This document shows, piece by piece, positions 38,327 through 52,072 of a stretch of 64,000 bases of DNA. The stretch is from Rhabditophanes sp. KR3021 (Eukaryota; Nematoda; Chromadorea; Rhabditida; Alloionematidae). Made by a program: the position numbers and the translations under genes. Each line of letters begins with the position of its first letter. The first letter of the stretch is position 1. The notes under the pieces are model-generated. The model saw nothing but the letters and a program-made list of their open reading frames with translations. It searched no databases and was not told the DNA's origin. Location of the stretch: NCBI GenBank assembly GCA_963281155.1, contig CAUJLY010000004.1:3720001-3784000 (forward strand). Direction: 5' to 3'.

Positions 38327-40090
38327 ATGAAATTGTTAATTATTGTTGATCTAAATTGCTTCGATGAAACCCAATTAAAAATCATCACTCAAAGTATCGA
38401 TACTTTATCGAAGCGTTGTGTTGTTGAAGTGGTAAATTTAATTTAGCAAAAAATATGTTAATCATCGTACTTTTAGATCATTTATTCGAAAGAAAATCTC
38501 TTTTCATTTCACGAGATTAAGATTGATAATGTGGAAAAGATCCTTTTTAACCAACAAAAGGATTCCAAGCAATTGAAGGTTACCAGATTTTTGTATAATT
38601 GGAGATTAGAATGTGAAAGTATGTTATCAGAATGTATACTACTCACTGGTATTGGTTCAAATCTCCTTTTGAATGATTTAAAGATAGACATGTGCCCATG
38701 TTCAGTGTACTTTATCGTCCATACAGATGAAACCATGACGCTCAAGCAAAGTCAACATTTGGAAAAGATTGAAGCAGACGGATTACGTTTATTTAAAAGT
38801 TCCAATCAGACATTAAGCACGGAATCTTTTGAATATGTTTTACAAAAGGTCAAATGTGATGACGACTTAAGGGATGCTTTAACTAATATTGAAATTAAGT
38901 TAACAAAGTCAGATGAAGTATTTTTGGCAGGACATCCGGATTTCGCCATTTGGTTTGAATGTTTTCCCGCTATCCCACCAGATCTTTCTATTTTATTATG
39001 GGGTAGCAATTGCGTGAAAGAGGATTTATCTTTGTTAGGATTTGCATCTAATAAAAAGCAAGAAGACGAAAATAATGACGAGGCCATTAAAGAGGAATTA
39101 ATCCCTGAAATAAAAAGAGAGATTATGGATTCAAATGAAGAAGTAAAAGATTTGAGGAATGACTTATGGGTTCCTAAAGAAGATGTTACAGTTTTTGAAA
39201 ATGATGTTACCAAAAACAAATTAAAAGGAAAAAACATTAATTCAAGACGCAGCAAAAATAATGAGATAAAGTTTAGCTTTGACGATGAGTTTACTTCTTC
39301 CAGAACCAAGTCATTGAGAGAGGAAATTAATTTTGTACAGAGTATTTCAAAAGATGACCCAACTTTGCCTTTGTATGCTGTAGATGATTTTGTGATTGAA
39401 CCGAACAAGTACATGAGACACTTATTAAGCCACCATTTCGAAATAATTTCCTTTGCTCCTGTTAACCAAGTTCTTTTATTGCAAATATTTCCTCCTAAAT
39501 TTGAACTAAGATGTTCAAATAAAGAAAACAACCATACAAATGATCAGTTTAGCAATGCAAGTCACTTTGAAAGTTTAGGAGAGGTATTATGCAGCAAAAA
39601 ATTAGTTTTGTATTTCAAGCACGTAGCATCCGGAGAAGTTGGATTTATTCAATGTTTAAAAATGAGTAATGGTGAATTAAAGTTTTTTTGCAATTTTTTT
39701 AACTATAAAAACAAAATCTTTGTTCACACATCTACTGGAACATCACAAAAACCTCACAGAAAATCGGAAGAATTATTGGCTGACAATGTTAATAAAGGTA
39801 ATACTGCAACAAGCAAACGGCAATGTTGGTTATCAAATGGCGCTTTTAAAAATGAATTAAACAAGTTAAGTAGATTTTTGCCTTATCCAGACAAATATAG
39901 AAAGGCGAAAATAGCTTTATCGAGATTATCTGAATACGCAAAAACTATTTCATGTTTTGAAGAAATTAATAAAGCAGTCCAAATGTTAGCTGCGGCTCAC
40001 TTATCCGGATCTACAACTAAATTTGAAAAAGAACATTTAATTTTCATGGAAGAACTTAAATCAAAAGGATTAATGAGTGAAAAAATTTGA
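38327..40090 (+). CDS. Unrecognised 572-residue protein
   Basis: Two exons, 38327-38431 and 38477-40090, joined in phase 0 across a 45-nt intron; the junction gives VVEV-IIYSKENLFSFHE. The N-terminus (KLLIIVDLNCFDETQLKI) looks like a beta-strand/helix start of a globular domain and not a signal peptide. The middle (residues about 225-320) is acidic and lysine-rich, probably disordered. The C-terminal 120 residues are a charged helical domain ending EKEHLIFMEELKSKG. It resembles no family I can name; a role in a nuclear complex is only a guess from the charge pattern. It is convergent with the GPCR at 40278. Confidence 0.75.
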
Positions 40091-40277
40091 TTGTTTCTAA
40101 TAAATTCCACTTTCAATGCATAAATTTAATTTTTTAAAACCTAAATTTGAGTACAAATAAAGTGCATTTAATTTTTTATTTATAAAGTTTATTATACCCA
40201 AAAAGAAGAACAATTTAAATTTAAGTAAATAATCAAATCTAAATACCCGTTAAATTTATATAGATTGGTTATCATTA

Positions 40278-41890
40278 TTATAAGATGTTATCACTTTTAA
40301 TACTTTGCTTTGAATCTTGACTTTGAGCGTCATCTTTGAGTTCATTGAAAGAACTATCCATTGATATAGAATTAGACAATTCGTCTGTCATATCGTTACC
40401 ACCGAATTTAGTTTTACAAGTGGTTATTGTGAGATAAGTATGATCACGATACTCACTAACTGTTTCTTTTTTCCTAGGTATTTCCTTGGCTTTAATTTGT
40501 TTTGTAGAAATTCTTTTCATATCAACTCCTTCTTTATTAGTTAATGACGTTTTTGTCATCTTGAGACATGTCTCATCTCCTCGATTCGTTGTAAATAGAT
40601 CTTTCGTAAAGAATGATGTTTTAACTACATTCGATGAAAAAAACCAATTTTGGAGACGTTTGTTAAACATGACTTGGCCAAAAACGAATCTGTAGCGGGA
40701 ACTCATGACACAGTACATAATGAAGTTGAATGATGAGTTAATCAAGGACCTATAATGTGGACGATGTTATCAGATAGACAAGGCAGTAACTTACAGCAAG
40801 TCAATGAAATCCGCCAAATTCCGGTAAACTTTATCGAAAACGTCATTCGTATAGATTGCAGACAAAATAAATATAAAAGATTGGGGCAGTTCAGTCAGCA
40901 AAAAAACTATCATAATCGCCAAGAGCATTGTAGTTGTTCTATCAGTGTATTTTTTTTTGGCTCCGTTCTCAGTAGAAAATTTATGGCAAGTTTCTAGTAA
41001 CTTTTTTCTCCTTGCTTTTGTTGATTTTAGTTTCGCAATTAGGCTGAATAAAAATAGAAATAGCAATACACAAGGAATGACTTTATTTACTATTCCAGTC
41101 AGCCATAGATTGGCTTTGAAGACAGAGCAATTGTCTTGCTTAGCATATGCCGAAAAATCTAGTGTATACATAGGTTCCGAATAATTTGGAGTTGCATACT
41201 CGACTACACAGATGTCGCCTTCATCTGGCATCCAAGATTCTTTAACATTAGAAATTTTGTGCACAATTATCGTAGGAATAACGGAAACCAGAGTTGCAAT
41301 GATTACAAACATGCAAGTTGGATATGCTATTTTCGCTTTCTGCCAGGAACTATTGAAAGAGTGGGATTGAAGCGTTATGCACCTGAGTAATGCGATAGCC
41401 ACATGCAGCCATAAAGATGCGCTATGAAGCCATATTGAAATAACGACATGTGCAAATAAAAATATCATCCATGAATAACTATATGGATTACTATTGCTAA
41501 AACATACATGTTTAACTTATCCTGTCATTAAAAACATACCATCTACTGAAACTAAAATTTAGTCTGAAGTGGAGATTGTAAATTAAATATGTACCCATTA
41601 TGCAAAAATCACATAAGGCAACCACTGTCATGATACAATTCACCCCTGATTTCCTCAATGATTTTTGTGCCAAAACAATAACATGGAAAAAATTTGTAAT
41701 TAAGCCAAAGACACAAATTCCTAAAAATACTCGTTTTTCTATTACTAAGACTTTTAAAATTACCTAAACAAAGGTACGGGTGAATTTTACTGTAGAAATT
41801 GTGGAATGATTCCATATATGATAGCACAGTTAGCGTAAAGTTGTTTGAATCCGAAAATAAGAGAGGGTCATTTGGACAGATAGATGACAT
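40278..41890 (-). CDS. Myosuppressin-receptor-like GPCR (DMSR/EGL-6 type)
   Basis: A 493-residue seven-transmembrane peptide receptor in exons 41764-41890, 41540-41720, 40795-41496 and 40278-40749 (phases 1, 2, 2). The N-terminal NFYSKIHPYLCLGICVFGLI is split by a 43-nt intron whose position is fixed by the family alignment. TM3 contains IWLHSASLWLHVAIALLRC, with R-C replacing the usual R-Y of the DRY region. The TM6 block TMLLAIMIVFLLTELPQSF and TM7 LINSSFNFIMYCVMSSRYRF are diagnostic of the dromyosuppressin-receptor group. The C-terminal tail is long (about 130 residues), basic then acidic. The expected ligand class is an FLP/myosuppressin RFamide peptide. Confidence 0.9.
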
Positions 41891-44800
41891 TCTGGCAATT
41901 TTGATTTATTAAATAGTAATAATGGGTGGATTATTGTGAATATTATATTAAAATATCATTTCACGTTTCTTTCTCGGAAATGTGCTAAAACATAATTTGA
42001 ATTATTTATAATTTTTAATATTTACGCGACCATAATTAGAAGTATTAACATCACTTTTTTGTCTACTTTTTAATGGCTGAAAAATAAAAAGCGAAATTAA
42101 TATTTCATTATATGTATTAAAAAGAAAACTATATCTCGAGATTACAAGAACAACAAAATTTTATTTATTATCATGATGAAAGGCGAAAGCCTCAAAGTAC
42201 TTTTGACCTAAAAATATTCTTCTCAGTATAAAGGGGAGTAATAAAGATTGAAACAGCAAGTTAAAGATCCATTTAAATAATATTGTCCAGAAATTGTGTT
42301 GTGATATAATAACACCTTCTAACAAATGGATATATCCAGGATGACGACATACTTGTCATGGAATGCTTCAAAGAATAAATAATATGTTGGTGGAAGTAAT
42401 TCAAGTTAATCCAAAATAATTAAAAGCTTAATTGGTAAAAAACTTGTGGGTTTCCAAATAGGCATCATTGCTTTCTTAAAAATAATCAGAACAGGAACTT
42501 TTTGTGAAATAATGAAAATATATGTCTTTCTGTGAAATATAGAAATTATATATTTTTGGAACTTAAACATTTTTATGACAACATCATTTATTAAAGAAGA
42601 CTTTACTTTATAAAAAAACAATCGCTGAAAATCTGATATAATGAAAAGATATGGATGTAGGAACTAAAATATCACCAAACTATGTAATATATTGGGATAC
42701 ACTTAATTATTTAATATTATAATGATGAACGAATCGCAAGGCAAAATAATGTAGTATTTCGAAAAATAGCACTATTAATTATTAATAAAATAGGTATTTC
42801 GAAAGTTGACGATTTAAAATATTTAAGTTGCACAAAAAAGGATTATTTTGAGAGATGAAATATGTATTACAAGATTGAAGAAGATCATTTATCTCATCCA
42901 TCACACTTAACTACATTCCTTTTATATTGCAACATAATGATATAAATAATTTAAACATCATCAAAATGAATATTTTAAAACACATTTATTTTTGATTGGT
43001 GTTGCAAAAAAGTGAGTATTTTATAGTTTCTCGCCACAAAATTCTTTAAAATAGACACTAATAAGCATAATAGATACTTATTTTAGCAATCAAAGTTTCA
43101 TTATATTTGAATATCACAAACATGGGTAGAAAACATTTGTTGAATGTAATTGATGTTTTTCATGTTCAAGTTAATCTTGATACTCACACGAGTAAGATTA
43201 GTGTAGACATAAATATAATATAAAAGCGTTGCTTGTCAATTCTTTAATAAATACATCATCTCCTTTTTTGTATTGAATAAAAACAATTATTTGAACTTTA
43301 AATAGGAATCTTAAATATTTACTTACATGCACGATATTACCATCAATACATTCAATTATCAAAGCGGAACTTATGTGCGGTCTTTAAACTAAATACCCTT
43401 CGTATTATGATTATAATAATTCCCAAGAAAGGATGTGTTTTGCCAATGAAACAAAGTTACCAAGTCTGCGCATATAATCCTTAAAATCGAAGCAAATTAT
43501 TATTAGAATTTACATTTAGGTTAGCCAACTTTAAAAAAAAATAAATATTATTATCCATAACAATTGGGGGAAACTTTATAAATATGTATTTGCAATTTAA
43601 TCGTGTAGTAAGGAAAACAAATTGTGCCAAATTGAACGAGAAAATGTTAAAATATCATTATTTCTAAATTTTGCAATAATTCATGCATTTTAAAGTGTGA
43701 AGAATAAATTCTTTAATGCTTCATTGAAGTTAAAATTACTTTTCAAAACATCCCATTATTAGACAGAGGGAGTGACGCAAGTAATGGTAATACCGTAGCA
43801 ATTTATGAATTATGATGTACAAATATATCATAAAATAATACCACTATTTGTATCTTAAGCCTCCAATACATTTTAATATATTCCAATAAATTTGACTTGG
43901 TAATTGTTTCGTTTAAATGTCTCTGATCGAAAGTAATTTCAGTGTATCAAAAGCTTTTACATAACTTTACATTAAAATTTACTTAATAGTTGCCCATTTT
44001 CATTAATCTTCACAAAACTTTGGATTCACTGCTGTACGGTAATTATATTTGAGGGATAAAGTAACGATAAAGCAATGAAAAGGGATGATCTTAAGTAGCT
44101 TCTAGCATTATGGATAACTCTTTATTATTTATAATACTTTAATACAACTTACCAAATGGCGTGTACCATTTTTTACTTAGGTGGTACTCTTAAACTACAA
44201 CGATATAAATTTAGTTAAAATTGAGGTTATAAAGACTTTTTTATAACTCGGTTTAAATATTTAATAAACGGTCTTTATGAATTTATAATAAATAAGGCAT
44301 TAAAGCTGTTATAATTAATTTAATATTAACTCAAAGAAACGAATGTAATTAAGCAAATAATTTAAGGTGATAGGCAGTCATTTTAAATATATAATGATTA
44401 AAAAGAGGGATCACATTAAGCACGATTAGTTCTGAATAAATCTAAAGTACGAAATTTGTTAGTCATTTTATTTATATCCATAATATTTTTATATGATTCC
44501 TTAAAAGAAACTTTGAGTAAGTATATTAATATAAAAGGAACTAAAGTGGAAATGGATATGCACTGGTAAGTTAAGCAATTAAATTTTGTACAGATCATAT
44601 TTATTTATAGATGTTTAAATTTTAACAAATAAATGCTACCGGTATCATAGAGTAAAAATTACAACAGAAATGAAGGAGATCAATGTAACGTGTAATCTGG
44701 AAAAATTTACTCTTTTATCGAGGTGATACTCAAATATCTTTAAGAAATATTATTGAGTACATAACAATTTCCCGAATTATTAAATAATCAAATGTTGGCA

Positions 44801-47800
44801 AATAAGAGTTATACAAATTGTGGTTATATTGTATAAAAAAGTTTGCCGAAATATTAATATTATCAAAGTGATGAAACATGATATTCAACGAGTGGTAATG
44901 AATTACTTGTTATACCTTAAATTGCGGTAAAAAACCCACGCTTTTAGTTTTCCAGCACTAACTTTCAAACAAAAGGTAAAAATGTAGTACCCAAAAGTTA
45001 AGAATTGTCGTAAAAGCAAATTTCCAAGCTTATATTATTGATGATGGATAACAAATATTTTTGTTCAGAAACTTCTTTGAAGAAGATACATTGATGTAAT
45101 TTTAGCAGGATGTATTTAAATTCTATTTATTACTCTCCTGAGACAACAAAGGTCGAATTATTTTTAGTGAGGTTAGTGCTAGAATTAAAACAATTCAAGA
45201 TAAATGAATGAGCACAGCCGACCATACTACACATTGTTCTATAAATGTGTTTATAAGAATGCCTATTTGATTTGGTTTAGATGACATGGTTAATTTTTGG
45301 AAATTACATTTGAGCGGCATTTGTCTTTTATCTGGTTAGGGTCAAATTAAAAATAGCAGACAAAGCTTTTTTCATAAGACAAAATGTTAATACCATTACT
45401 TCAAAATGCTCTGGCTTTTCCTCAATTATTTACTATTTAAAAAAGATTGTATAATTGATATAACTTATTTGAGATTTTGTTTTCCATCCGATGTTACTGT
45501 CTCAAAGGATTTACAAAATATACATTTCCAAAACATTAATTTATCTATATCAAATCATGATTTTTAAAACAATACACGAAAGCTTAAAAATTGAAAATAT
45601 ATCTATTCATGCACATCATCCTAAGCTTTGAACATTATTATACAAATAATATGATCAACATATCAAAACAAAAGTGGTAAATCATATTAGAAATTTATTT
45701 TCCCATTAAGTATTTTAAAAAGTGACAATTTTGTAAACAAAAAAATGGATAAATAAATATGTGCAAAACCAAATGTCTCACAGTAATTATGTGAACAAAC
45801 AAAATAACAAGATTCCACAAATCTTTTGCTAAATTATACTTCCTTAATCACTAATATAACAAATAGAGCAGCATTATTGAAATTTTTGATGCAAGCATGG
45901 ATTAGTTTATATTTATGATGCAGGCATAAGATTGATTCATATAAATAGATAAAATACAGATATTAGCTACAGATACGTCTCGAAAATGCCCAATCTTTTA
46001 ACGATGATAAATTAAATACTTTTTATCACAAAAATATAGTTATTTTTCTTAAAGTTGTTGAATTGTAGCGAAGCATTAAAGATTATCTACATATTAAAAA
46101 ATAATTATAGTCATATTTTTGATGAATTTATTCAATTAGATTGTCTATCAAAATATATGCTAATGAAAAAGTTTGTATATTTGCTTTTAAAACGAAAAAT
46201 ATGATTTAAATTATTTTGGCACGATCTGTTTGTTCGTTATACAATGTTGCCTTCAAAATAAATTTCATTTTGCAAGTAAGATTAAAAAACTAATGAGAGA
46301 TTTTCGGACATTTAAATAATGAAAGATATTTAGTAATTAAATTCTTAAAATCATAGATGTTAGTAGTAATAAACATAATACATGCATTTTTTATTCTTTA
46401 CATCAGCAACATCTTAATGTTATGAAATATACATATTTGCTCTATGTGAGTTTTCACTTTTAATGATGTAATTTAAAAACAATTTGAGGCTTCAATCTTT
46501 TATTTGAGGGAAAGAAGGTTATCTGCTTTTCTATTAGATTAGCCCCTTGCAACAATTGCATGAGTATAAAACATATTTTGACACTTAAAAAGCAGATAAA
46601 ATGTTTGATCTAATTAGCGAGCACACAATAAATGATTAATTTTGAGCCATATTTTTTACTTATCATAAAACAATGACATGGATGAAATGAAATTTAGAAT
46701 ATAAATTTGCTTCGATTATAGTGTTAACTAATATTATGAGAAAAATATAGACCAAAGTTTGAAATAATAAAATTAATTAATCAAGACTATAATAAGATAA
46801 TATCCTCCATTTATACAAATTAATTTCTTTAAAAATATAAAAGCATTACACTTATTCATATTTTTAAATAAATAATTTGTACCAATTTTAAAAGAAGTAT
46901 TATTATCAATTTTTAAAAGAAGTATTATTATCAAATTTTATATGGAGAATTATCTTCAATTTGTAACGCTATTTGGAAAAAATATAATGTAAGCCAAAAA
47001 TACAGCTGGTGTGCTAATTTAACAATTTTAGATTTATCCCAAAATTGCGTAAATATATTGTTATATTTCTCGTAATGGGTAAGCACTAAAAGGATGATGA
47101 TAAATATATTAATATTTTAAACTGATATTTATTGTTAAAAAGTGTTAATGATATACATTTTCATTATAGATGGAAAGCACATAGAATTTATGAGATTTTA
47201 AATTGCTTTACTTTTAAATTATACGACTAATTAAGCTAAATTTGTTTTGCTTAAAAAACAAAAAGATAATAAAATTGGGAAAAGTAAAGTGTGAAAGTGA
47301 TGATTTTTGTCTTCAAAGAATTACCACTATAAAGTAGACATTCATTTTCGTTAAGTATAGAACATAATATAATGTATCAAATCTCTTGATTTACATTGAA
47401 TCTTTGAATTGGAAGTCATGTGCATATCTATCAATTTCAGTATTGTTTCATGTTTAGACATAATATATAATCAGCATAAATAAATAAATACACAAGTTAT
47501 ACAAAAAGCAGCCAACTATATGTCATAGTGCAAATTTATAGCAAAAGCTATGAAGATGAGTATAAAATTGAAAAGAACGGAAGCTGGCCAAAACAGAAAA
47601 ATTTATAAAAAATGCACACGATTAGTAGACAAATAAATACATATGTTCTAAATCGTTTGGAGTATTTAAATTGTTAAAAACAAATTAAGCTTCATTTTTT
47701 GGACCCAAATCTTTTCTGTTAATAATTTTAAGTTTCCTAAAATAAGTTACATTCATGAATATGTAATAAATAAAATTATTTTCGTCAAGGGGATAAAAGT

Positions 47801-48823
47801 GAATATAAGAATGAAAAATGAAGAAGTAGAAAAAGCGTAGTTCGCGTCACAAGGCAATTCAATGAAGTTTTGCCCAATAAATCTTCTTCCCGATCTTAAT
47901 CATTATTAATTATTTTACTGATCCATTCAAAGAAGCTCCATTTCACATCTTCAAAATACATTATTTTATAAGAGGATCATTAAGCTTGGCACTTTACTGC
48001 ATCAAATATTAGTTAATAAAAATGTACTGGTATTAAGGCTGTTGTTTATGTGATTGCGTAGTGTCGTTAAATAAAAAATAGGTTCCATAATTAAAATAAT
48101 AAGTTACGACCTAATTGACTGAAAGAATTACATACCTGAGGATGTATAATAAAATTGGGCTTTGAGATTAATGAAGCAACTATTAATAACTTGATTTTAA
48201 TGAGTTTATGTTGTGTTATCACAAATTAACAGGCTGTCAGTTTTAAATGCGGTAATCACAATTTCATTATAAATGTTCACATATAACATTTGATAGGTGC
48301 ATAGAATAATAAGTATTGCGACAACTGATAAGCGTAGCTTTTAGCCGTAATTTGATCTATTGTTAACTCCAACATGTTGAAGAACATCCTACACGTTAAT
48401 GAATTAATAAAAGTGAGAATATTCAACAAAAAATAAAATATGTTCCAGTTTTCACTGACAAAAACTAAATACAAAATAATGATGATTTGTAGCTTTGAAA
48501 AAACCTTCGCGTTCAATTAATTTTATTTCAGTATAAATATCAAAAATGTGAAATAATTTACTCGAAGTTTAAAATAATACAAATCAGTTGTAAATGAATG
48601 TCAACAATCAACTTTTAATGATTTCAAATAACATATTATGTAAAACAGAAATAAACAAGTTAAAATAACATCGAAATTTTTTATTTGGTTAAATATTTAT
48701 GAGTTTCAAGAAAATATGAACATTGGATTTATGGCGAAGTATTCCTTAACATAAACGAGGGAAGAATTTAAAATGCGACAACTTGTTTGTTAACCAAATA
48801 ATGTTTTCACATAAATTTTATAC
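41891..48823. other. 6.9 kb AT-rich non-coding region
   Basis: No protein-like open frame on either strand (frames at 42406, 44416 and 48277 are low complexity). It holds a small tandem repeat at 46883. No RNA gene or mobile-element terminus could be supported. It lies upstream of the GPCR, so neuronal enhancers are possible. Confidence 0.45.
46883..46980. repeat. Short tandem repeat, ~25-nt units
   Basis: Two near-identical units of CAATTTTAAAAGAAGTATTA followed by TTAT, then two more diverged ones. Non-coding. Confidence 0.6.
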
Positions 48824-49239
48824 CTAGACCCAGCTTCCTTGACCATTCACATTTACAACATGCTTTGCTGAAGAAAAAACTGTTAATCTATTTAATATTA
48901 TTTCGCATTCTTTACTCTTTGCTTTAATATCATTTTGAAGCCAGAACCTAAATCGATCTGTGTGACTATCAAAAATAAGAAGCTGACCAAGAATTTGAAT
49001 CACATAATTGTATCCCTAAATATTCAAACATACATTTATTTAGACATAATAGAAAAACATACAAATTCGTGAAAACGTTTTATTGTATTTAGATGAAGAC
49101 CAGGAATGTCCTCAATTCGCATTCCATCCAAAGGATTAATTAACCAGCCTTGAAAACTTTCCACTTCATAGGAAGATCCTGAATGATCATCAATATGTTG
49201 AGTAATGTTTGGTTTTTTTTGCATTTTCGCACAAAGCAT
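48824..49239 (-). CDS. Barrier-to-autointegration-factor-like protein
   Basis: A 122-residue BAF (BANF) family member in exons 49063-49239 and 48824-49015, joined in phase 0. Alignment by eye to the ~89-residue BAF shows the helix-hairpin-helix start IEDIPGLHLNTIKRFHEFGY, then the strongly conserved ILGQLLIF and RFRFWLQND (BAF: VLGQFLVL, FREWLK). Canonical BAF is a small dimer that bridges DNA and ties chromatin to LEM-domain proteins of the nuclear envelope. This one is diverged: about 30 extra N-terminal residues, a 12-residue tail (HVVNVNGQGSWV), and no N-terminal MTTSQ-type kinase site. It is probably a paralogue rather than the main BAF. Confidence 0.75.
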
Positions 49240-49506
49240 AAGAGTGCTTTTTTAGATAAAACGAAAGCTTTAATAATATAGTTGTATTGACAGATGAATA
49301 CAATAATTAGCGCATAAATATTATTCGCTTTATCAATTTCCTATTGCACGATTGCATTATATTATCATTTCCAAAATTATTTATAATGGATAATTTATTT
49401 GTTTTAAGAAGAAAGCAATCTGTATTTTATGATCGTCAAAATAAATAAACCATATAACCTTTTATTCTAATAATATGAAAAAGAAACTAATACCATATGA
49501 AATAGC

Positions 49507-49906
49507 CTAATTTAAATTATTGCTAATGGGGCCTATCTTCTTTCTTTCTTCTCCGCTAAGCTTCAAGTCACGTCTCAGTTTTTCACGTGCTAACATTTCT
49601 TCCTTTCTTCCTTCGATGACTTGAGTTTTTATGAGAGCAAATGCTACAAATCCACAAGCAGACAGTCCTGCGAAAATCATCCAAATATATTTATGCTTAT
49701 GATCCAATTTATCACGTTTAACTATTTCTGATCTGTAATTCCATCTCTGAGTTACACCAGCAAACTCAGTTTCATGAACAACAAAAGGTTTTCCTTCCAC
49801 ATTTTTGATAATTCTAAAAATAGTGTAATTAGCATTAATCCAACAAATATTACCTTTTAGGAATTTCTGTTGACAATTTGCGTCCAAATATTTGAATAAG
49901 ATTCAT
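49507..49906 (-). CDS. Small single-pass mitochondrial-type membrane protein
   Basis: A 119-residue protein in exons 49854-49906 and 49507-49813 (phase 2, 40-nt intron). The N-terminus NLIQIFGRKLSTEIPKR is basic and amphipathic, like a mitochondrial presequence. One membrane span (YIWMIFAGLSACGFVAFALI) follows a short soluble part (HETEFAGVTQRWNYRSE). The C-terminal 40 residues are highly charged (REKLRRDLKLSGEERKKIG). The layout matches small inner-membrane assembly factors or respiratory-complex accessory subunits, but I cannot match a family. The ATG chosen is the only one giving a targeting sequence. Confidence 0.72.
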
Positions 49907-52072
49907 TTTAAGCAATTTTAAAAACAATACTAAAGCCATTGATATTATTCCATTGCACATCGTTGCAGGATGACTCCCGTTTGAAACTTTCAAATTCAAT
50001 GTTAAATGCACTCCTCATAAACACAAGTAAAATATAGTTTCAATTAACCATTACTTATGTTGAAATAATTAATGAATCAAACTAGTTTACAATAACAAGA
50101 ATCTTGTTATTTTTAATCTTTATTTTAAACTTATTTAACTTATGTAGGTTTACCCTGGTAATAATCTTTCTTTTTTTCAGCTATTGTTTGTTATAGTTAA
50201 AATTTATTTAACAAAACGTTATGCAAATATATTGCAGATCAAAGTTAGCTTTTAGATGCAATATGATATTGAATTACGTGTAAACATATTTTTTGGAAAT
50301 TAAAAAATGAGCAACAAGTTTTGTTTTGAAAGGAGTAGCTCATACTTATTATAAGCTGTATTTATGAGCATTTCAATTAATTAAAAATAGCTCACCATTG
50401 TTTAGGACCGCAAACAACTTGTCTAAAAGTTCAACTTTCGTGATTTCAATTGGACAAAGCAATAAATTAAATCAACTTGTCAAGTACTATCAAATTATAG
50501 TTTTTTATGCATAGTTTGATCAAAATAGTTTATTAACAACTATGTTTAAATACTTATTTTGCTAGTGGCATGTGAAAGTCGTAACAGTGGATAAAGTTAA
50601 TTACTTGCTATCGGCAAACAGACTTGACTGCAAGCATATCTATAAATAAAGATAAGCAGCTTTGGAAAATAAGATTAAAAACAATTTACCAGCTGTTTCA
50701 AATTATGTACTAACTCAATTATAATCTAATAGCTATGCTTAACGTATATATCATTTCCGTGCCTTCTAATTCGCCATCATATCCTTATTTTCTCCTTTAC
50801 TATTTCCTATATTATTTCCTATAATTTGTTCAACATTTGTTTGGTAGAATCATGAATTCACCTTCCTCAGACAGTTTATATGAAATTGGAAAAAATGATG
50901 TTGCTATTGGATTGGAAGACTTTATTATTATAAGTTCGATCTAACAAATATAGACCGCAAATACCTGACTATTTAATATTTATTTATGTCTTTTTTGTGC
51001 AAATATATTTTTATATTTAATAAAAAGTTTTAACAAAGACATCATATAATACATATTACTTTTATAAACAACTAAAAAACATAAGGTACATTTGGTTAAA
51101 GAAAATGTTGAAGACAATTGTTAAAAAGAGATAATAGAAAAGTATAATGTCTGGTTTCATGGTAATGACATCATGGGACTGGTTCATGCTGGTCATTATT
51201 GGATAAATGAGTGAATTAAACTACCTAGGCTGTTGATCTTCTCTAAACTTAATGACATTTAAAAGCAAAATATGAAAATGCTCTGATATTAGCGAAGATG
51301 ATAAATGCAAACTATAGCATAAGACAAAAAGTTTTTACATATGTAGGTATATGTTTATGACTTCATTGTTATTGGTATAGATGTACAAGTGTTTACATAG
51401 TATCGAATCTGTGGACAAGATTTCAACTACCAATTGGGTAAAATGGAAAATTAGCTGGCGGCGACAAGTTTTGAGAAATAAGATTATACAATAACCGCTA
51501 CTTGTTGTTATTATGATCTTGGAAGGTATAAGATGATCAATTTTACTTTGTTTTATCTTTTTCATCAACTATAACACTAAATGTCTTCAAATTTATTTGC
51601 TCTTCAAACAATAAAAAAGTTACTGCCCTTTACCTGAGACTTTTAGATTGGTCTGAATAAAAGAAAGCTGTCATGGACCTCTTTAATCAGATTTTTTTGA
51701 CCAGACGGCCATGAGTCATTGCTTGTCAATACGACCTCCTCGAAACTAGATCAAATTGTGAGAATTTCAATTCCATCAAATCGCTCATATAAATGGGGAA
51801 CAGCTTCTATTATTCACATAATGAAAGACCCAAACACTTGTTATCATTTTAAGTTGACTTTTAAAATACGATCTTTTACGCTTCATTTGCTATCTTTATA
51901 CAATAAAATATTTTGAAACTCTTTAATTAATTTCAATTATAAGTAATACCTATTAGATAAACTTATACAGGATGGATATAATAAGCACGTTTATTTTAAT
52001 CCTTCGCACTCGATTACCCTTGCCTAGATTATTTCGATTTAATTAAAGTAAATACTTTTCAGAAGAAACGAA
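49907..52072. other. Intergenic, AT-rich
   Basis: No supported gene. A 30-codon frame at 50851 (NSPSSDSLYEIGKNDVAIGL) has protein-like composition but lacks context and may be an isolated relic. At the right end TACTTTTCAG precedes the lustrin/Kunitz start by 8 nt, a 3' splice site that implies a 5' UTR intron or trans-splicing. Confidence 0.45.

Noticed and set aside
41891..48823. Search for tRNA, rRNA, CRISPR or transposon termini in the long AT-rich region
   Set aside because: No cloverleaf-compatible T-arm motifs, regularly spaced repeats or long inverted repeats seen by eye. A tRNAscan or RepeatMasker run would be decisive.
50851..50943. 30-codon frame with normal amino-acid composition
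   Set aside because: Too short, no neighbouring exon and no recognisable motif; mentioned only in the intergenic entry.
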